Assembly: GCA_000961575.1 (NCBI GenBank)
Contig: LADP01000046.1
Span: forward strand, 186,001-250,000
DNA length: 64,000 nt
Reading direction: 5' to 3'
From: Peptococcaceae bacterium BRH_c8a
GTDB lineage: Bacteria; Bacillota; Desulfotomaculia; Desulfotomaculales; Desulfallaceae
The translations under genes were made by a program, and so were the position numbers. The notes below the pieces were generated by a model. It was not told where the DNA came from. It ran no database searches and worked only from the letters and a program-made list of their open reading frames with translations. Within the stretch, counting starts at the first letter, position 1. The number at the start of each line of letters is the position of its first letter. This document shows, piece by piece, positions 18,314 through 26,277 of this stretch.

Positions 18314-18469
18314 TTAAGCTGAATAACCTGTGGCATTTTTGTACATGTGTAAATCAGTACAACGTGGCGGTTCCTTAGCTCCATTATAAACTGGATCACA
18401 GGTCGCTAATCTTTCTTCCGGTTGGAGTTGCATCATCTCTACTGTGGGTTTTGTATATATCTTTTTCAT
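18314..18469 (-). CDS. 51-residue candidate RiPP precursor peptide
   Basis: A short ORF beginning ATG 18469 behind GGAGG (18478-18482). The N-terminal part has a leader-like pattern: MKKIYTKP, then MMQLQPEERLATC. The C-terminal part contains the second Cys (Cys24 and Cys37), two Pro (34-35), three Tyr and a GYSA end. A Lys-Pro start followed by LxPEERLAxC is typical of small peptides next to PqqD-like/SPASM radical SAM pairs. It sits between the radical SAM gene (22 bases away) and the kinase gene, in the same operon. Cys24 or Cys37 could be a thioether donor. I do not recognise the product class. Confidence 0.72.
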   Translation of the reverse strand: MKKIYTKPTVEMMQLQPEERLATCDPVYNGAKEPPRCTDLHMYKNATGYSA

Positions 18470-18490
18470 CCAAAATAACCTCCAATAATT

Positions 18491-19543
18491 TTATAGATTA
18501 ATGTTTCGCATCATTCGTTCTTTTTCTTTAGCAAGCAGGCATACATACTCACTGTGGCCATCAAACTTGCCTGTTTCCAGGTAAAGTCTCCCCGGACACA
18601 CCGGGCAAAAGGCCCTCAACTCACAACCCTTGCAATTTTCAAGGCCTGGGATTTGCGTAACTTGATGGCGCAGCAAATCCCATGCTTGCTTAAAACCCAC
18701 ATCCAGCGGTACGGTATAAGGCTTTTCAAATAAATTACAAGGCACTAACCGGCCCAGCCAATTAATGAAAAAACTGCATTTCCCCGCCAAGCAGAACATA
18801 GCAGGTGAATCTTTATATTGTCCTTTAATATTTTCCAGGTCAATAGGCGAACAAACACCCTGTTCCAGATTGGCCAGGTCGAAGCTATAAATTTCCCCGG
18901 GCGAAAGCCGCTCATCATTAATATTTTTAATACCGGTGATCCGGTTGCCGTGAATTAAATTACTAGGTAAAAACTCCAGGCCGTAGGACAGGGCAATAGT
19001 TTGAACAGCCTGGTAATCATGAACATTGGATCGGACTACAGTAGTTTTAATTCTAGTGGTAATATTGTTTTTTAAGAGCAGTTCCAAACCACCCATAGCT
19101 TTATGAAAAGCCTCACCGCTGCCGCATAAATTTCTGTAAGTCGTTTCGCTGGCTCCATATAAGGTGATATCTACAGCAGCCGGCGGTATCTGGGACAGCC
19201 ACTTAGCTAATTCCTCATTAATTAAGGTTCCATTGGTAAAAAGGGTCAGGCGTAAACCCAAGCGGCAAAAAGCCTCATATATTTCTTTAAAATCATCCCG
19301 GATTAGCGGCTCTCCACCCGTCAAAAAAACCGCTAAGGCACCGCCATCCCGGGCAGCGCGGCCAAGCTCCACCCACTGATTGGCAGTTAATTCATGATTT
19401 GATTTTCCGGCTCCCGCGCCTTTTACATAACACATCCGGCAGCTCAGGTTGCACCTGGTAGTAAGCTCAAAACCGCCATATACCGGAATACCTTTTTCGA
19501 ATGCTGCTTTTTGCAAGCTCTGATGAAATTCCTTCAAGCTCAT
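18491..19543 (-). CDS. Radical SAM enzyme with SPASM domain
   Basis: 350 residues. The radical SAM cluster motif CNLSCRMC is at Cys31, Cys35 and Cys38, followed by LTGGEPLIRDDF. The C-terminal SPASM region contains CLAGKC, PCNLF, CKGCELRAFCPVC and a final VC, enough for two auxiliary FeS clusters. Such enzymes build C-S or C-C crosslinks in peptides (AlbA, PqqE, QhpD families). It overlaps the PqqD-like gene by 4 bases, and the candidate peptide gene is immediately downstream. Confidence 0.88.
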   Translation of the reverse strand: MSLKEFHQSLQKAAFEKGIPVYGGFELTTRCNLSCRMCYVKGAGAGKSNHELTANQWVELGRAARDGGALAVFLTGGEPLIRDDFKEIYEAFCRLGLRLTLFTNGTLINEELAKWLSQIPPAAVDITLYGASETTYRNLCGSGEAFHKAMGGLELLLKNNITTRIKTTVVRSNVHDYQAVQTIALSYGLEFLPSNLIHGNRITGIKNINDERLSPGEIYSFDLANLEQGVCSPIDLENIKGQYKDSPAMFCLAGKCSFFINWLGRLVPCNLFEKPYTVPLDVGFKQAWDLLRHQVTQIPGLENCKGCELRAFCPVCPGRLYLETGKFDGHSEYVCLLAKEKERMMRNINL

Positions 19544-19806
19544 AGCTCCAACAGAGCACCTTCCTCCAGTGCAGATGTAAATTCAACGACATCGGCCCGG
19601 GCAGTGGTTTCGTCAACATCATATTCAAGCAACAGCTGATTAACTAATTCATCAACGCCCGCGCCTTTTTCTAATATCTCCCACAGAAAGGCACCCGTTT
19701 CGCTAAGCGTTATGATACCGTTAAAATCAACAACTCTTTCACCCAGAGGAACAACCAGCCATGAGCCGGCTATTTCTCTTAGCATAAAATTTTGCTTTAT
19801 TTTCAT
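19540..19806 (-). CDS. PqqD-like peptide-binding protein
   Basis: 88 residues, the usual length. It has the PqqD pattern: an N-terminal beta region (ending WLVVPLGE), FNGIITLSETGAFLWEIL and an acidic helical C-terminus (LLLEYDVDETTARADVVEF). PqqD-like RRE domains bind the leader of the precursor and deliver it to the radical SAM enzyme. First gene of the operon, with GGAGG just upstream. Confidence 0.85.
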   Translation of the reverse strand: MKIKQNFMLREIAGSWLVVPLGERVVDFNGIITLSETGAFLWEILEKGAGVDELVNQLLLEYDVDETTARADVVEFTSALEEGALLEL

Positions 19807-19829
19807 CTAACCAACCTCCGCCATCCCCT

Positions 19830-19859
19830 AAAAACAAAAATACCGACCACATGGCCGGT
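19830..19859 (-). terminator. Attenuator hairpin before the peptide operon
   Basis: Reading the minus strand, ACCGGCC pairs with GGTCGGT around ATGT (19842-19859), followed by ATTTTTGTTTTT. It lies only 24-53 bases before the PqqD-like start, with a second hairpin (ACGCT/AGCGT) just upstream. A terminator in this place suggests conditional read-through. Confidence 0.5.
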
Positions 19860-20341
19860 TACGCTACTAGCTCCTCCAAGGTATAAGCGTCCAATTAAAC
19901 CCTGGATTCATAGCTTCCTAATTCATATAATATCGATCTCTGGTATAATTTACAAAGATTAATATGCAACATAGTACCTTATAATTTAACATTTAATGTA
20001 ACCTTTTATTGCTTTTAGGGGGGTACAAGCATGCTATTTGGTGTAAAAAGGGAAATGTTGGCTAAAATTTGAAATCTTTTTACAGAGCCAGACAAGGGGA
20101 CAGGGACTTGTCTTGTGGGAACAAGACAAGTCCCTGTCCCCTTGTCTGTTGTTAACGCGGTGAAGGTCAGTCCCGGTCACTAAAAATGTAACTTTATGTA
20201 TTAATTATTCTTTTTACAAGTAACCAATGCGACACTGTTCTGGTCTTGTACAAGCTATAATTTAAATACCCTAAATTAAACAAAGGAGGTACATTTTGGT
20301 TTTATATTGATAGGGTAAAAATTTTATGGGAGGCTAGGACT
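19860..20341. other. Divergent intergenic region
   Basis: It separates the minus-strand peptide operon from the M14 peptidase gene. It holds a palindrome of family A (20090-20148) and a TATAAT-like box near 20256 for the plus strand. An AAAGGAGGTACA sequence near 20282 is followed by TTG and a stop after a few codons, perhaps a tiny leader ORF. No further gene was seen. Confidence 0.4.
20090..20148. repeat. Palindromic repeat, family A copy 1
   Basis: Two 25-base arms (GACAAGGGGACAGGGACTTG and onward) are perfect complements around a short loop. The same sequence, with small changes, recurs at 21719-21783 and 23114-23175. Confidence 0.85.
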
Positions 20342-21649
20342 ATGAAAAGGTTTAAAACTATCCTGGTTTTAAGTATCATTGTTTCCTTTTCACTACTTTG
20401 TACATCTGCTTTTGCTGCTCCCCAATCCAACCCTAATGGCCCCTGGGTAGAAGACAATCAAAATGTTTCCCTTTCCAGCGTAATGACTAATGCTGAACTG
20501 TATAAAACACTAGAAAAACTCGAAGCTGTATCAAAAGGAAAAATGGAGTTAGAGTTAGTTGGTTATTCTGATGCATTAAACGGCGATTTGATGGAAGAGC
20601 TTGGATACCCGCTCTATTTGTGTAAGTTAGGAAACCCCGACGCTGATAAAAAGATGCTCATTACAACTCAAATACACGGTAATGAAGTCATTGGTACTGA
20701 AGCTATTGTGGAACTGATGCAAAAGTTTGCATCCGGTGATAAAGAGGCTAATGAGATACTTGATAACGTATGTATTTGGATTATGCCGAGAATTAATCCT
20801 GATGGGGCGATGTACCAAAGAGATGGACAATGGTACCCCGTAAGGCAATGTGTACAAGCTTGGGATCCCGAGAGCATTGATTTATCCGAAACTACAAAGG
20901 CTCCATGGTATTACAATAGTAACGTGCCTGGTTATGATGAAAACAGGGATTATAATCCCAACCTTGATTTTAGAATAGATGATTTTGACAGTGATGAAGT
21001 TGAAAACTTCTTAAATGACACCAGTTATTGGTACACTGATAGCGACGGACAAAGGCAACGTTATGTCGGCCAAAACTCCGATATAAACGGAGGCTTTTAT
21101 GTAACCCCTGAAGCCCGTATAGTAACAAGCGTATTTCAACGTTTAGATCCCGATGTTTACATTGACGTCCACCACAGGGGATTTAATACTGTATCGGACG
21201 AAGACAATCGCTCCGTTTCAATCCAGGTGGCAGCAGTTGTCGCTGACCCGTACACCGATCCCTGGACTGGTGATGCATATGAAGTAGACGCGGATGTTCT
21301 AACGCTTGGCAAGCAAATAAATGCTCTGGGCTGGCTGTCGTTACAAAGAGGTTTCTCTTCTTTTGGTGCCATTCAAAAATACCCTGACGTTAACCTCCCC
21401 GGGACCTCATTAGGTGCCTTTGCCTTAAACGATACAGCGATTATGCTTATCGAAATTAAAGGTCAAACCCAAAACCTTGGTCAAAAGCAAAACGGGATGT
21501 TAAAGCAAACCGTCTCAACGCCGATTTACGAAATTCTCAAAGCTTTATCAGATGGTTCAATACACGACGTTGATGAAAGCATTTACAATGATATCCCTGA
21601 ATCAGATAACCGTATAAGTGACCCAACAACTAGGGATGATATTCTTTAG
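20342..21649 (+). CDS. Secreted M14-family zinc carboxypeptidase
   Basis: 435 residues with a signal peptide (1-25, cleavage near AFA-AP). Zinc ligands can be assigned as His112 and Glu115 (QIHGNE) and His277 or His278 (DVHHRG), with catalytic Glu371 (IEIKGQ). This is the M14 pattern. It should remove C-terminal residues or cleave peptidoglycan-type substrates outside the cell. ATG 20342 follows GGGAGG. It is a single gene flanked by family A palindromes and has no sorting signal at its C-terminus. Confidence 0.85.
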   Translation: MKRFKTILVLSIIVSFSLLCTSAFAAPQSNPNGPWVEDNQNVSLSSVMTNAELYKTLEKLEAVSKGKMELELVGYSDALNGDLMEELGYPLYLCKLGNPDADKKMLITTQIHGNEVIGTEAIVELMQKFASGDKEANEILDNVCIWIMPRINPDGAMYQRDGQWYPVRQCVQAWDPESIDLSETTKAPWYYNSNVPGYDENRDYNPNLDFRIDDFDSDEVENFLNDTSYWYTDSDGQRQRYVGQNSDINGGFYVTPEARIVTSVFQRLDPDVYIDVHHRGFNTVSDEDNRSVSIQVAAVVADPYTDPWTGDAYEVDADVLTLGKQINALGWLSLQRGFSSFGAIQKYPDVNLPGTSLGAFALNDTAIMLIEIKGQTQNLGQKQNGMLKQTVSTPIYEILKALSDGSIHDVDESIYNDIPESDNRISDPTTRDDIL

Positions 21650-21718
21650 ATAACTAATATCCATGGGAGTGTCGCAAAACTACTTTTCAAGTAGTGAGCG
21701 ATGCTCCTTTCTTTTTAG

Positions 21719-21783
21719 AACAGACAGGGGGACAGGGACCTGTCTTGCTCCCACAAGACAAGTCCCTGTCCCCCTGTCTGTTT
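21719..21783. repeat. Palindromic repeat, family A copy 2
   Basis: AACAGACAGGGGGACAGGGAC and its complement flank a loop of about 10 bases. One arm carries CC where copies 1 and 3 have CT. It could also terminate transcription of the peptidase gene. Confidence 0.85.
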
Positions 21784-21877
21784 CGGAGTCAGAAACCCCT
21801 GAACCTTTCCACATTTGTAAAACAGCACCGCATATGATACTGTAATTGAATAATTTACTGTAAAGGTGACATTTATA

Positions 21878-23101
21878 ATGGCAGAAATCAATTTACAACA
21901 ATTGCTGATGACGTTATCCTCGTGTTTGGATTTTGATGAACAGGGCATCAACGACCATCACAATAAAGTTTGCCAGATCAGTTTAAGCCTGGCCAACCAG
22001 ATTGGACTAAACCAGCAGGATAAGAATTTAATCGGCACGGCAGCAGTCATACACGATATCGGGGTGACAACGTGGGGGGAAAGGGATGTTTTACTCAATT
22101 TTGAAGTCAATAACCCCTGGGACCACTGCATAAGCGGCGCGGAACTGGTACGCAAATACAGTTTATTGGAACCCGTGTCCGATGTAATCCTTAATCACCA
22201 CAGCAATTTTGCCGGTGGCAATCAAACCGGTTTAGCCCGTGGGGATATCCCCCTTGCTTCCAGAATCATTCATTTAGCCGATCGGGTTGATGTACTAATC
22301 AATAATCTGTATAAAATGGATAAGCCTATATTGTGCTATGTTGAGCAAATTAAAGACCGGATTAATAGCCTATCCGGTACTGTTTTTGACCCCGAACTGG
22401 TGGAGCAGTTCACCTTATTGTCCCAACGTGAAAGCTTCTGGCTGGATTTAATCGCGCCAGAGGTGTCCAAAAGGATAAAACTGCACGATTTTAATTTTAC
22501 CATAAGTGTCGATAAAAATGAGATTTTACAATTAGCCAATATGTTTGCGGATGTAATAGACAGGAAAAGCCCCTTCACATACCGCCACTCCCGCGGTGTC
22601 GCCGGTACCGCGGTTCTTTTGGCTTCGGCGATGGGTTTCGGGGAAAATGATCTTGTCAACATTCAAATAGCAGGGCTATTGCATGATATTGGTAAACTTT
22701 CAATCCGCGACGGGATTTTGGAAAAACCAGGCGAACTGACAGATGATGAATTCACCGAAATCAAGCAGCATACCTACTATACATATCATATACTGGTTGA
22801 TGCCGGCGCTAATAACGAAATTCCCCAGTGGGCAGCCTACCACCATGAAAAGCTGGACGGCAGCGGCTATCCATTTCATCTGGACGCCTCACAGCTCTCC
22901 CTCGGCTCAAGAATAGTTGCCGCAGCCGATGTTTTTACCGCCCTGCGCGAGGACCGGCCATACCGGCGGGGCATGGAAAGGCATGCCATAGAAGAGATTA
23001 TGAACAAGATGGTTCACCGGTCGGCACTGGATAAGGAAGTTGTGCGTAACCTTTTTGGCATTTACCGCCAACTAGATGATTATTTCATTAGTTTACTCTA
23101 G
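21878..23101 (+). CDS. Tandem HD / HD-GYP domain phosphohydrolase
   Basis: 407 residues. The N-terminal half is an HD domain (INDHHNKVCQIS, AAVIHDIGV, LNHHSNF). The C-terminal half is an HD-GYP domain (YRHSRGVAG, GLLHDIGKLSI, AYHHEKLDGSGYP). HD-GYP proteins hydrolyse c-di-GMP to pGpG or GMP. The first half has metal-binding His/Asp but no GYP motif. No membrane or receiver domain is seen. ATG 21878 is preferred to the upstream in-frame GTG, which forms part of its AAAGGTG binding site. Confidence 0.85.
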   Translation: MAEINLQQLLMTLSSCLDFDEQGINDHHNKVCQISLSLANQIGLNQQDKNLIGTAAVIHDIGVTTWGERDVLLNFEVNNPWDHCISGAELVRKYSLLEPVSDVILNHHSNFAGGNQTGLARGDIPLASRIIHLADRVDVLINNLYKMDKPILCYVEQIKDRINSLSGTVFDPELVEQFTLLSQRESFWLDLIAPEVSKRIKLHDFNFTISVDKNEILQLANMFADVIDRKSPFTYRHSRGVAGTAVLLASAMGFGENDLVNIQIAGLLHDIGKLSIRDGILEKPGELTDDEFTEIKQHTYYTYHILVDAGANNEIPQWAAYHHEKLDGSGYPFHLDASQLSLGSRIVAAADVFTALREDRPYRRGMERHAIEEIMNKMVHRSALDKEVVRNLFGIYRQLDDYFISLL

Positions 23102-23113
23102 GTATAATCAAGG

Positions 23114-23175
23114 GCAGACAGGGGGACAGGGACTTGTCTTGCTCCCACAAGACAAGTCCCTGTCCCCCTGTCTGC
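23114..23175. repeat. Palindromic repeat, family A copy 3
   Basis: A perfect inverted repeat, GCAGACAGGGGGACAGGGAC and onward, with a CTCCCA-type loop. Its right end touches the surviving part of a hicB-like gene. Confidence 0.85.
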
Positions 23176-23176
23176 T

Positions 23177-23338
23177 CGTGCGATCCCTGCACTACCTGGT
23201 TGCGCTGCTTACGGTAGAACCAGAGAAGAAGCCCTGAAAAGAGCCCATGAGGCAATATCAGTAACTATAGAAGGACTGCAGGCCACCGGCCAACCTATAC
23301 CTGACGGTGACGTTGACATTACGAGCCCTATAGCTTAA
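23177..23338 (+). pseudogene. HicB-like antitoxin, C-terminal fragment
   Basis: 54 codons in an open frame give the conserved HicB block: IPALPGCAAYGRTREEAL, then HEAISVTIEGLQATGQPIP, and a stop. No start codon or N-terminal beta strands exist, because the frame runs straight into the palindrome ending at 23175. No hicA is found upstream. The element apparently arrived in, or its neighbourhood was deleted through, a hicAB locus. Confidence 0.65.
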
Positions 23339-23648
23339 ATTCCCGCACCACCTTGCCGGGGGGCGGCTCGCTTGCCTCTTCCTCGGTGAATGTCAAGTAA
23401 TCCTCATTTTCGCCACGGTTATCTGCGTCCAGGTTCTGGCCCGCTATATCCAACAGGTTTAGCTGGACTGGCTCAATAATTACGCTTACCGGTTCGTTGG
23501 GTCGAAACTGGCGCAGTTCCAGCAGGTTTTCGTTGGTCAGTTCGATGTCGTCCAGATTCACCCGGATGGACTGGGCCCAGCCGTCGGCCAGGACTTTGTT
23601 GACGATTTCTATTTTTTTAATCCGCGCTTGAAAGTCAGCTTTACGCAA
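23328..23648 (-). CDS. Hypothetical protein at end of phage-like block
   Basis: 106 residues from TTG 23648, which has AGGAGGTG eight bases upstream; an alternative ATG at 23705 lacks good spacing. It is acidic and mixed alpha/beta by appearance, with no motif I recognise. The C-terminus overlaps the hicB fragment tail by 11 bases on the other strand. It may belong to the phage replication block that follows on the same strand. Confidence 0.5.
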   Translation of the reverse strand: MRKADFQARIKKIEIVNKVLADGWAQSIRVNLDDIELTNENLLELRQFRPNEPVSVIIEPVQLNLLDIAGQNLDADNRGENEDYLTFTEEEASEPPPGKVVREFKL

Positions 23649-23705
23649 TGTATACACCTCCTGAATTGGATAGAGATCAAAGTCTTTAGAGATTAAGATT
23701 TTCAT

Positions 23706-23820
23706 AGGAATGGGGACACACCTCAGATTAAGGGTTAAGCTTTGGGGTCGAGGAATGTCCCCGGATTAACAGTCGGGGAATGTCCCCGATTAAATCTCCC
23801 CGGTTTAATGTCCCCGGTAA
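23706..23820. repeat. GGGGACATTCC-type short repeats
   Basis: Several copies of a motif reading AATGTCCCCGG (or the complement GGGGACATT) occur here at intervals of 20-30 bases. A similar cluster lies at 57255-57370. Confidence 0.5.
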
Positions 23821-24164
23821 ATCACTCCGGCTTTGGTCATTTCCCTAAACATAAACTGGCAGGCGCGGGGCGTCCTGCCCAGGCGGGCTGCGGCCTGTTT
23901 GTAGTTTCTTTTCTGCCTGCCCATCAGCACGGCCAAGCGGCAAAGCTCGGCAGTGCTCCAGGAGTTTTTGTTGCCGCGCCGGCGTCCGGTGTTGAATAAT
24001 TTGACCCGCTCCCGGAGATCCTCGTCGAGTAGTGCTGCCGGCCAAGCCTGCTTGCCATCGGCAGCATCCGCTATTAAACCGCGCGTCTGGCCGGCCCAAA
24101 ACTCCAGTAAGTTGTCCTCGATCACCCGGCCGGTTTGGATGTCTACTTTAACCAGGTTCGGCAC
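23805..24164 (-). CDS. Phage-like DNA-binding protein (SANT/Myb-like helix set)
   Basis: 119 residues from GTG 24164, behind AGGGGGTG. The C-terminal half has regularly spaced helices with WSTAELCRLAVLMGRQ and YKQAAARLGRTPRACQFMF, resembling small phage helix-turn-helix or Myb-like domains. The N-terminal half is unrecognised. It is in the same direction as the replication genes at 24380-26230. Confidence 0.5.
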   Translation of the reverse strand: MPNLVKVDIQTGRVIEDNLLEFWAGQTRGLIADAADGKQAWPAALLDEDLRERVKLFNTGRRRGNKNSWSTAELCRLAVLMGRQKRNYKQAAARLGRTPRACQFMFREMTKAGVIYRGH

Positions 24165-24225
24165 GTTTACACCCCCTAATTTCCTTGCCCCTGCGGGCAC
24201 GATAAATTTTATGTCTGTCTAGGTA

Positions 24226-24298
24226 TGTCATACTGAACGAAGTGAAGTATCTTTCTTTTCCGTCAAAGACAAGATCCTTCGCTGCGCTCAGGATGACA
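24226..24298. repeat. Palindromic repeat, family D copy 1
   Basis: TGTCATACTGAACGAAGTGA pairs imperfectly with a 3' arm ending CTTCGCTGCGCTCAGGATGACA. Immediately right are further short copies of ATGACAA..GAATGCTGGCA to about 24375. It recurs at 26278 and 55581. Confidence 0.8.
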
Positions 24299-24379
24299 AT
24301 ACTGGCACTCGGATGACAATCATCGAATGCTGGCATTCGCATGACAAACATAGAATGCTGGCACTCATAATGACAGCTA

Positions 24380-24850
24380 TTAAATAGGCGTACCCCCAGC
24401 TGCGGCCGGCACTTTCACGGCCCCGCCCGGCAGATCGCCCCCGGCCCGCAGGCCGGTGCGCTTTTCCCACGAAGCACGGTTTTGCCGGGCCAGGTGAACC
24501 AGGCTGCCGATATTGTCCACCTGGTCTACCCGGGGCAGGCCGATTTCGCTGCGCTGCTGCCCGACCCGGCAGGTGCACAGGGCGGCAAACTCGTATAGCA
24601 AACGGCCTCGCTGCTCCTGGTAAAAGACCAGCCCCCGGTCGGTGCAAATGAAACAGGCGGGCTCTTGCTCCTGCTGCTCATCCCTCAGCACCCCGGGCAG
24701 GGTAATCACCAGGCCGCAGCGGCCGCATCTTTTACGCCACTGCCGGGCGCCAAAGCCAACCTCGCTGCCGCAGCGCCGGCAGGTCAACTTGCGCCCCTGC
24801 ATCGCGGCGGGCAGCACATCGGCAACGCTGGTCATGGCGGCGCCGCTCAT
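24380..24850 (-). CDS. Zinc-ribbon protein of phage replication block
   Basis: 156 residues with two CxxC pairs at the N-terminus (LTCRRCGSE and RCGRCGL) forming a probable zinc ribbon, and further Cys (CFICTD, CTCR) in the middle. ATG 24850 overlaps the end of the DnaC-like gene and uses a GGAGG inside it, so the two are translationally coupled. Possibly a partner of the helicase loader. No named family recognised. Confidence 0.55.
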   Translation of the reverse strand: MSGAAMTSVADVLPAAMQGRKLTCRRCGSEVGFGARQWRKRCGRCGLVITLPGVLRDEQQEQEPACFICTDRGLVFYQEQRGRLLYEFAALCTCRVGQQRSEIGLPRVDQVDNIGSLVHLARQNRASWEKRTGLRAGGDLPGGAVKVPAAAGGTPI

Positions 24851-25467
24851 TTCATCCTCCAGTCAGCCCCGGTAACCTGCTGCACATGGGCCAGGCCGCA
24901 CAGGCGGCTGACAATGCGGTCATGCCCCAGGCGTTGGGACAGTTCGACCAGGTTGTAGTTGGTGGTGGCCACCACCGGTGCGGCGCGCTCGTCCAGGATG
25001 CCGTAAATTATTTCCGCCGCCCAGTCCGAGGGCTTGTGGGTGCCCAGGTCGTCCAGGTAAAGCACGGGGGCGTCGGAAATGCCGGGCAGCGTGGCGCGGT
25101 TCACCGCCGGGCAGTACCGGCACACACCCGCGGGGCTGTACTTGTGATTTATAACGCCGCAGTTCCCGTGGATGGTGGCGTAACAGCGGCCGGCGTTTTG
25201 CCGGGCCTGGTGGATTCTGCCCATCGGCCGCAGGTCGGCAATCAACTGGCTAACGTTTACCCAGGCACCGCCCAGTTGGCTATAAATGGCTGCCGCCAGG
25301 AGGGTTTTGCCGGTTCCGGGCGGGCCGGTCAATAAAAGCCCTTTGCGCACGTCGGGCCATCTTTTGACTATCTTACTGGCCAAGCCGGCGGCCTTTTGAT
25401 TCCCGGCATGTACCGTCAGGTCCTCAAAGGTCATCGTAGGCAACGTCCCGGTTGACATAGTCGGCAT
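24847..25467 (-). CDS. DnaC-like helicase loader ATPase with Cys4 insertion
   Basis: 206 residues from ATG 25467 (GGAGG 12 bases upstream). Walker A is TGPPGTGKT, Walker B is VLYLDDLG, sensor-1 is VVATTNYN and an arginine finger region is near DRIVSRL. This is the organisation of DnaC/IstB-type loaders. Between Walker A and B lies an insertion of about 40 residues with four Cys (about residues 95, 103, 116, 119; CRYC at the end) that may bind zinc. It lies directly after the replisome-organiser-like gene, as in many phage replication modules. Confidence 0.75.
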   Translation of the reverse strand: MPTMSTGTLPTMTFEDLTVHAGNQKAAGLASKIVKRWPDVRKGLLLTGPPGTGKTLLAAAIYSQLGGAWVNVSQLIADLRPMGRIHQARQNAGRCYATIHGNCGVINHKYSPAGVCRYCPAVNRATLPGISDAPVLYLDDLGTHKPSDWAAEIIYGILDERAAPVVATTNYNLVELSQRLGHDRIVSRLCGLAHVQQVTGADWRMK

Positions 25468-26230
25468 ATTTATCTGCACCTCCCTGCGCCGGCGCGGGCG
25501 CTTTGGATTTGTCTTTCAAAAAGTTGGTTCGGGGGTCGCTCGCGGTCTTGAACTTGTCCAACCCGCGCAGCAAAAACTCTTCCAAACGCCACTTGTGGGT
25601 CCAGTAGTACTGGTCACCGTGCACCACTGCCGCGTAGTTGTCAATGGCGGCCAGCAGCTCTTCCACCGGGCAGCCTTCATCCAGCCGGGCTTTAATCAGC
25701 TCCTGCTGCCGGGGGGTAAGTTTGTCGTGGCTGCATACCTGCTGCGTATTCCAGTGTTGGAAAATGGTATATATATCTTTTAGTTTAGTTTTAGTTTTGT
25801 TTAGTTTATATAATGGTACCAAGTTCGGTTCCCGGATCGGTTCCAAGATCGGTTCCAGGGTCGGTGGACACTGCGGGGGAATATTTCCCCCGATGTCTTC
25901 AGTAAGTCCCTTGTTCGGTGGCATGTTCGGTGGAATATTTCCCCCCATCCGCGCGCTGACGGACAACATTTTATACCGCCCGGCCTCCCGGCCCTGGTTC
26001 TTGTACGCGATAAGCTGCTTCTGGACTAAAACATTGCGTTGTTTAATGATGGTTTTTTTGTCTGCCCCCAGCTTAGCCTGTAGCGTCAGATTGGCTACTG
26101 CAAACCACTCTGGCCAATTACACTTATTGTTTATGGCCATCAGGTGGAACCATAAAACCTGTGTCATTGCGTCCAACGGATTTGTTTCGAGCCAATCTAC
26201 AAAGGCATTCATTTCACGCAGGTAGTTCAT
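25424..26230 (-). CDS. Phage replisome organiser / DnaD-like protein
   Basis: 268 residues. The N-terminal winged-helix-like region (WLETNPLDAMTQVLWFHLMAINNKCNW) matches phage replisome organisers. A Pro-rich linker (PPNMPPNK, IPPQCPPTLEPILEPIREP) follows. The C-terminal segment ending YYWTHKWRLEEFLLRGLDKF is like the conserved C-terminus of phage replication proteins. It would bind the origin and recruit the loader encoded next. The linker DNA carries repeated GGTTCC units (25825-25860). Confidence 0.75.
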   Translation of the reverse strand: MNYLREMNAFVDWLETNPLDAMTQVLWFHLMAINNKCNWPEWFAVANLTLQAKLGADKKTIIKQRNVLVQKQLIAYKNQGREAGRYKMLSVSARMGGNIPPNMPPNKGLTEDIGGNIPPQCPPTLEPILEPIREPNLVPLYKLNKTKTKLKDIYTIFQHWNTQQVCSHDKLTPRQQELIKARLDEGCPVEELLAAIDNYAAVVHGDQYYWTHKWRLEEFLLRGLDKFKTASDPRTNFLKDKSKAPAPAQGGADKYADYVNRDVAYDDL

Positions 26231-26277
26231 TTAAGGCACCTCAGTTTATTAAAAAATTGAAGAATCTTTCTTTTGCC

